Assembly: GCF_016464425.1 (NCBI RefSeq)
Contig: NZ_JADDKQ010000029.1
Span: 1-57,485 of the forward strand
From: Actinotalea solisilvae
GTDB taxonomy: Bacteria > Actinomycetota > Actinomycetes > Actinomycetales > Cellulomonadaceae
Direction of reading: 5' to 3'
Length of the DNA stretch: 57,485 nucleotides
Positions within the stretch are counted from its first letter, which is position 1. Every line of letters starts with the position of its first letter. Positions 50,842 through 57,485 of the stretch are shown piece after piece. The notes under the pieces were generated by a model. It had not been told where the DNA came from and did no database searches. It worked only from the letters and a program-made list of their open reading frames with translations. Both the position numbers and the translations under genes were made by a program.

Positions 50842-52290
50842 TCAGCCGACCAGGAGGTCGTCGTCGCCCAGGGCCGCGACGGCGGCGGCGAACGCGTCGC
50901 CGCGCGCGGCGTAGGAGGCGAACTGGTCCATCGAGGCGCACGCGGGCGCCAGCAGGACCGTGTCGCCGGGCTGGGCGAGGGTGCGTGCGGCGGTCACGGC
51001 GCGGGTCATCACCGTCCCAGTGTCGGCGGGATCGACGGCGACGACGGGGATTGCGGGCGCGTGTCGGGCGAGCGCCTCGCGCCACGGCTCCTGGTCGACG
51101 CCGACGAGCACGACGCCGCGGAGCCGGTCGGCACGGTCCCGCACGAGGTCCTCGAAGCGCGCGCCCTTGGCGAGCCCGCCCGCGACCCAGACCACGGTGC
51201 CGGGCGCGAAGGCGGCGAGCGAGGCCGCCGCGGCGTGGGCGTTGGTCGCCTTGGAGTCGTCGACCCAGCGCACGTCGTCGACCGTGGCGACGTGCTCGAT
51301 GCGGTGGGCCCCCGGCCGGTAGGCGCGCAGCCCGTCGCGCACGGCCGCGGCCGGGACGCCGTGCGCGCGCGCGAGCGCGGCCGCGGCGAGCGCGTCGGTC
51401 ACGACGTGCGCGGCGAGCCGGCCGTCGGGCCCTGCCAGGTGGTCGAGGTCGCGCGCCGTCCCCAGCTCGGCGGCCGAGCGCTGCCGGTGGGGGTCGTCGG
51501 CGGGCGCGTGGAACGCGCGGTCCACGAGGATCCCGTCGACCAGGCCCAGCTGCCCGGGCCCGGGTGCGCCGAGGGTCACGCCGACGGCACGCGCGCCCTC
51601 GGCGACGTCGGCGTCGCGGACCATCCGCTCGAGGGCGGGGTCGTCGGTCGCGTAGACGCACGCGACCTCGACGCGCTCGTAGATCCGCGCCTTGTCCGCG
51701 GCGTACGCCTCGAACGAGCCGTGCCAGTCGAGGTGGTCCGGCGCGACGTTGAGGACCGCGGCCGCGCGCGCCGCCATGGTGTGCGTGAAGTGGAGCTGGA
51801 AGCTCGACAGCTCGACGGCCAGCACGTCGACGTCGGGGTCGGTTGCGGCGGCGACCACCGGGGTGCCGACGTTCCCCACCGCCGCGGCGCGCAGGCCCGC
51901 CGCGGTGAGCACGGACTCGAGCATGCCGACCGTGGTCGTCTTGCCGTTGGTGCCGGTGAGCACGAGCCAGGGCGCGGGGCCGTCGCCGGCGCGGCGGTCG
52001 ACCCGCAGGCGCCACGCGAGCTCGACCTCGCTCCACACCGGCACGCCGCGGCGCGCCGCGTCGGCGAGCACGGGCGACGTCGGGCGCCAGCCGGGCGACG
52101 CCACGACGAGGTCGACGTCCGCGAGGTCGACGTCGGCCTCGGCGGCGACGTCCGCCTCGGGGGCGTGCGCGTCGAGCGTCACGAGCGCGGGCGCGCGGTC
52201 GCCGAGCGCCGTCAGCGCCGCGACGACGGCACGGCCGGTCACGCCCAGCCCCGCGACGAGCACGCGCCGTCCGGCGAGGTCGACCGGCAC
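50842..52290 (-). CDS. murD: UDP-N-acetylmuramoylalanine--D-glutamate ligase
   Basis: Adds D-Glu to UDP-MurNAc-Ala. N-terminal Rossmann GLGVTGRAV, central P-loop TGTNGKTTTVG and the C-terminal domain with WVDDSKATNAHAAAASLA. Length 482 aa. The GTG start at 52290 overlaps the mraY stop by one base (TAGTG). Confidence 0.97.
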   Translation of the reverse strand: MPVDLAGRRVLVAGLGVTGRAVVAALTALGDRAPALVTLDAHAPEADVAAEADVDLADVDLVVASPGWRPTSPVLADAARRGVPVWSEVELAWRLRVDRRAGDGPAPWLVLTGTNGKTTTVGMLESVLTAAGLRAAAVGNVGTPVVAAATDPDVDVLAVELSSFQLHFTHTMAARAAAVLNVAPDHLDWHGSFEAYAADKARIYERVEVACVYATDDPALERMVRDADVAEGARAVGVTLGAPGPGQLGLVDGILVDRAFHAPADDPHRQRSAAELGTARDLDHLAGPDGRLAAHVVTDALAAAALARAHGVPAAAVRDGLRAYRPGAHRIEHVATVDDVRWVDDSKATNAHAAAASLAAFAPGTVVWVAGGLAKGARFEDLVRDRADRLRGVVLVGVDQEPWREALARHAPAIPVVAVDPADTGTVMTRAVTAARTLAQPGDTVLLAPACASMDQFASYAARGDAFAAAVAALGDDDLLVG

Positions 52291-53368
52291 TAGCCCGCCA
52301 CCCACTCGGCGTAGAAGATGCCGACGCCCACCGCGACGAAGAGGCCCGCGATGATCCAGAAGCGGATGACGATCGTCACCTCGCCCCACCCCGAGAGCTC
52401 GAAGTGGTGGTGCAGCGGTGCCATCTTGAACACCCGCTTCCTCGTGAGCTTGAAGAAGCCGATCTGGATGACGTCCGAGAGCACGATGAGCACGAACATG
52501 CCGCCGACGATCGCGGCGAGGATCTCCGTGCGGGACAGGATGGACAGCCCGGCGAGCGCGCCGCCGAGCGCGAGCGAGCCGGTGTCGCCCATGAAGATCT
52601 TGGCGGGCGACGCGTTCCACCACAGGAACCCGAAGCAGGCCCCCGTGATCGCCGCCGCGACCACGGCCAGGTCGAGCGGGTCGCGCGCCTCGTAGCAGCG
52701 CGGTCCGGCGGTCGTCAGGCCCTGGCAGGTCTGGTTCGACTGCCAGACGCCGATGAGGACGAACGCGCCGAAGACGATGAGCGAGACGCCGGTCGCGAGG
52801 CCGTCGAGGCCGTCCGTGAGGTTGACGGCGTTGGACCACGCCGTGATGAGGAAGTTCGCCCAGAGGACGAAGAGGATGACGCCGAGCGTCGGGCCCGCCC
52901 AGGCGAGGTCGATCTGCGTGTCCCGGATGAAGGACACGTGGGTGGACGCGGGCGTGCGGAAGTTCTCGTTGGGGAACTGCAGCGCGAGGACCGCGAAGCT
53001 GATGCCGACGAGGCCCTGCCCCACGACCTTCCACCGCGCGGAGAGCCCGAGGCTGCGCTGGCGCGAGATCTTGATGAAGTCGTCGAGGAAGCCGACCACC
53101 CCGAGGCCCGTCATGAGGAACAGGACGAGCAGCGCCGACGCGCTGGGGCGGTTGCCCGTGACCAGCCCCGCGCCCGCCCAGCCGAGCAGCGTCGCGACGA
53201 GGATGACCACGCCGCCCATGGTCGGCGTGCCGCGCTTGGTGAAGTGCGCGGTCGGGCCGTCCTGGCGGATGAACTGGCCGTACTGGCGCCGCACGAGGAA
53301 CCGGATGAACAGCGGCGTGCCGAGCAGCGCGATGAGCATCGAGAGCCCGCCGGAGATGAGGACCGCCC

Positions 53369-53372
<4 letters not shown>
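52290..53372 (-). CDS. mraY: Phospho-N-acetylmuramoyl-pentapeptide transferase
   Basis: Transfers phospho-MurNAc-pentapeptide to undecaprenyl phosphate, making lipid I. Ten transmembrane helices; the metal/catalytic motifs [35 protein letters not shown] and [13 protein letters not shown] are intact. Length 360 aa. The substrate needs MurF's D-Ala-D-Ala; notably no complete murF is upstream. GTG start overlaps the murE-fusion stop (GTGA). Confidence 0.97.
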
Positions 53373-55405
<2,033 letters not shown>

Positions 55406-55412
55406 GGCGACG

Positions 55413-55418
55413 AATCTA
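55413..55418 (-). promoter_or_regulatory. murE -10 element (leaderless)
   Basis: TAGATT on the minus strand ends 7 nt before the murE GTG, so murE may have its own leaderless transcript apart from pbpB. Confidence 0.6.
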
Positions 55419-55511
55419 CCGTCCGGCGCGGGGCCCGCCGCGCCGGGCCGGCCCCGGGGCGCGTCGCGGGCACCCGCCCGGCGACGCTCGGCACGCGCGC
55501 CCGGACCGCCC

Positions 55512-57485
55512 TCACTGCCACGTGGTCGGGAACAGCTCCGCGGGCGTCCCGGACGGCGGCACGCCCAGCGAGCGCAGGGCGTGGGCCGTGACCTCGCTGA
55601 AGACCGGCGCGGCGACCGTGCCGCCGTAGATCGACGTCTTGGGGTCGTAGAGCGCGACGTTGACGACGAGGCGCGGGTCGTCCGCCGGCGCGATGCCGAT
55701 GAAGGACGAGACGATCTTGATCGCGCCGTTCGGCTCCCACGCCTGCGCCGTGCCGGTCTTGCCCGCGATCCGGTAGCCCGGGACCGCGGCGTTGCCGCCC
55801 GTGCCCTCCGCGACCGCGCTCTCGAGCATCGACACGACCGTGCGGGCGGTCTGCTCGCTGACGACCTGCTGCGGCGGCTCGGTCTCGGCCGGCCGGTAGG
55901 TGCCGTCGGGCGCGTAGGTCCCCGCGACCACGTGCGGCTGCTGGCGGACGCCGCCGTTGGCGAGCGTCGCGAAGACCTGGGTCGACTGGAGGGTCGTCGC
56001 GCCGACGCCCTGCCCGAAGAGCACCGCGTACGCCGTGCGGCCGTCCCACGCGTCGGCGTCGTGCAGCAGGCCGCGGGACTCGCCCGGGAGCCCGACACCC
56101 GTCGTCCGGCCGAAGCCGAACCGGGCGAGGTAGTCGTGGCGCACCTGGGCCGGGAGGTCCTGGCCGACCATGACCGTGCCCGTGTTGGACGACTCGGCGA
56201 GGATGCCCGTGAGCGTGAGGTTGAGGTCCGGGTGCTCGTGCGAGTCCTTGAAGGACTGCCCGTTCGGCACCGCGTAGGTGTAGGGGACGACGTACTGCGA
56301 GGTCGGCGTCGCGAGGCCCGTCTCGAGGATCGCCGCCATGGCGATGACCTTGGCCGTCGAGCCCGGCTCGTACACCGCGGCGACCGCCCGGCTGGCGTCG
56401 GCGCCCGTGGGCGCGTTGGGGTCGGTCGTGCCCGAGTCGGCGAGGACGAGGATCTCGCCCGTGCGGACGTCGACCACCTCGACGACGCCCCACTCGGCGC
56501 CGGTCGCCGCGACCTGCTCGTCGATCGCCGCCTGCGCCGTGTACTGCAGGTCGCCGTCGATCGTCAGCTTCACGTCCTGGCCCGGCACGGCCGGGACGAG
56601 GTCGTCCTGACCCGTCGGGATGCGCTGGCCGCGCGCGCCGCGCTCGTACGTCTCCTCGCCGGGCCTGCCCGACAGCAGCTCGTCGAAGACCTGCTCGAGC
56701 CCCGCCTGACCGTGGCCCTCGGCGCCCACGAAGCCCACGACGTTGCCGCCCGTGGTGCCCTCCGGGTAGACCCGGTCCGTCGTCCGCTCGCCGGTGACGC
56801 CGGGCAGGCCGAGGTCGAGGACCTGCTCGTAGACCTCGGGCGAGACGTTCTTGCCGAGGTAGACGAACTGGTCCTCGCCGAGCAGCTTCGCGCCCAGCGC
56901 CGCGGGGTCTGCCTGGAGGAGCGGGGCGAGCAGGGCAGCGGCGTCGGCTGCGCCCTGGGCCGTCGAGCGGGCCTGGGTGAACTGCCGCTGGTTGACGACG
57001 ACGTTCCACCGCTCGACGGAGGTCGCGAGCACGTCGCCGTCGCGGTCGAGGATGTCCCCGCGGTCACCCGGGATCGGCACCGTCACCAGGCGGGTCGACA
57101 GCGCGTCCTCGGCGATCGCGGGGCCCTGGAGGCCCTGCACGTAGACGAGCCGGCCCGCGAAGACGGTGAGCAGGCAGAGCGCGACGACGAGCAGCGCGGA
57201 CTGCCGGCGCTGCGGCGTCCCCGTGCGTGAGGCGCGCGCCGCGGCGTCCCGCACCCGGGCGCCCGCGAGCGCAGCCGAGGCGCGCGGGGTCGCAGCCCGA
57301 CGCGTCGCGCCGGGGACGCGGCGGCGCGGGAGGCCGTCCGTGCCGTCGGTGCCGGACGCGCGGGGGGTGCGCGGCGCGCCCGTGGCCTCCCCCGTCGCCC
57401 CCACGCGTGCCTGCAGGCGCTGGGTCGGCACGGCGCGCGGCAGCGGGCCCGGCGTGGTGCGGCCGGCCGGGCTGCGGCCCGCGGT
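55512..57485 (-). CDS. pbpB: Class B penicillin-binding protein (FtsI/PBP3), 5' end beyond the window
   Basis: Septal peptidoglycan transpeptidase paired with FtsW. Numbering from a GTG at 57431: disordered Arg/Ala/Pro-rich N-terminus, one transmembrane helix (78-99), PBP dimerisation domain, then the transpeptidase with SxxK (S358, K361 in EPGSTAK), SSN at 414-416 and KTG at 558-560. The frame stays open to the window edge and no ribosome binding site or -10 precedes the GTG at 57431, so the true start probably lies outside. The stop is 106 bp before murE. Confidence 0.95.
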   Translation of the reverse strand, partial: TAGRSPAGRTTPGPLPRAVPTQRLQARVGATGEATGAPRTPRASGTDGTDGLPRRRVPGATRRAATPRASAALAGARVRDAAARASRTGTPQRRQSALLVVALCLLTVFAGRLVYVQGLQGPAIAEDALSTRLVTVPIPGDRGDILDRDGDVLATSVERWNVVVNQRQFTQARSTAQGAADAAALLAPLLQADPAALGAKLLGEDQFVYLGKNVSPEVYEQVLDLGLPGVTGERTTDRVYPEGTTGGNVVGFVGAEGHGQAGLEQVFDELLSGRPGEETYERGARGQRIPTGQDDLVPAVPGQDVKLTIDGDLQYTAQAAIDEQVAATGAEWGVVEVVDVRTGEILVLADSGTTDPNAPTGADASRAVAAVYEPGSTAKVIAMAAILETGLATPTSQYVVPYTYAVPNGQSFKDSHEHPDLNLTLTGILAESSNTGTVMVGQDLPAQVRHDYLARFGFGRTTGVGLPGESRGLLHDADAWDGRTAYAVLFGQGVGATTLQSTQVFATLANGGVRQQPHVVAGTYAPDGTYRPAETEPPQQVVSEQTARTVVSMLESAVAEGTGGNAAVPGYRIAGKTGTAQAWEPNGAIKIVSSFIGIAPADDPRLVVNVALYDPKTSIYGGTVAAPVFSEVTAHALRSLGVPPSGTPAELFPTTWQ

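Noticed and set aside
57429..57431. GTG at 57431 as the certain pbpB start
   Set aside because: The frame remains open to the window edge and no start signals precede the codon, so the gene is treated as cut by the edge.

Overview
The window comes from a very GC-rich actinobacterium. Several things point that way: the 5' end of a 16S rRNA gene whose sequence looks like the Cellulomonadaceae/Promicromonosporaceae group (Cellulomonas, Cellulosimicrobium, Isoptericola), the argCJBDFRGH operon, PriA in place of a plain HisA, the divIVA-yggT-sepF-pgeF-ftsZ order, and many apparently leaderless genes. The genus is an inference from recalled 16S sequences. I see no insertion sequence, prophage, tRNA or CRISPR array; this is core chromosome, mostly transcribed on the minus strand.

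Layout. 1-871: 5' end of 16S rRNA on the minus strand, its leader with a boxA-like antitermination site, and a sigma-70-type rrn promoter. 872-12273: tyrS, a DNA-3-methyladenine glycosylase, a uridine-kinase-like P-loop protein, and the complete arginine operon argCJBDFRGH, whose genes mostly overlap by 4 nt; tandem ARG-box-like sites cover the argC start. 12344-20923: a quinone oxidoreductase (+), then pheST, a 2'-5' RNA ligase family protein, an SpoU rRNA methyltransferase, and rplT-rpmI-infC behind a leader that contains a terminator-like hairpin. 20983-25837 (+): FurA-like repressor and catalase, a DUF1844 protein, a coiled-coil membrane protein paired with a serine-protease lipoprotein, and a GerW-like protein. 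25858-36253: the histidine genes hisC-hisB-unknown and hisH-priA-sseB, with hisD apart, interspersed with a YgjV/GNAT-like membrane protein, a lipoprotein hydrolase, a RecQ helicase with a C-terminal phosphoribosyltransferase domain, an S4 protein and a PPOX-type flavoprotein. 36282-41886: dnaE, an RluD-type pseudouridine synthase, lspA and a DksA/TraR-type zinc finger protein. 42028-57485: the division and cell wall cluster, in transcription order pbpB, murE, mraY, murD, ftsW, murG, murC, ftsQ, ftsZ, pgeF, sepF, yggT, divIVA.

The most unusual observation is in the cell wall cluster. The slot where murF should lie between murE and mraY holds no MurF catalytic core. Instead the murE reading frame continues in frame into about 130 residues that resemble only the C-terminal domain of MurF, with its signature residues changed. 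Either MurF is encoded elsewhere and this is a MurE carrying a degenerate MurF domain, or the locus has been rearranged.

A second theme is start-site architecture. At least fourteen genes have a TANNNT/CANNNT-type -10 element ending exactly 6 or 7 nt before an ATG or GTG start, as expected for leaderless mRNAs, whereas infC appears to start at AUC behind a strong Shine-Dalgarno sequence.
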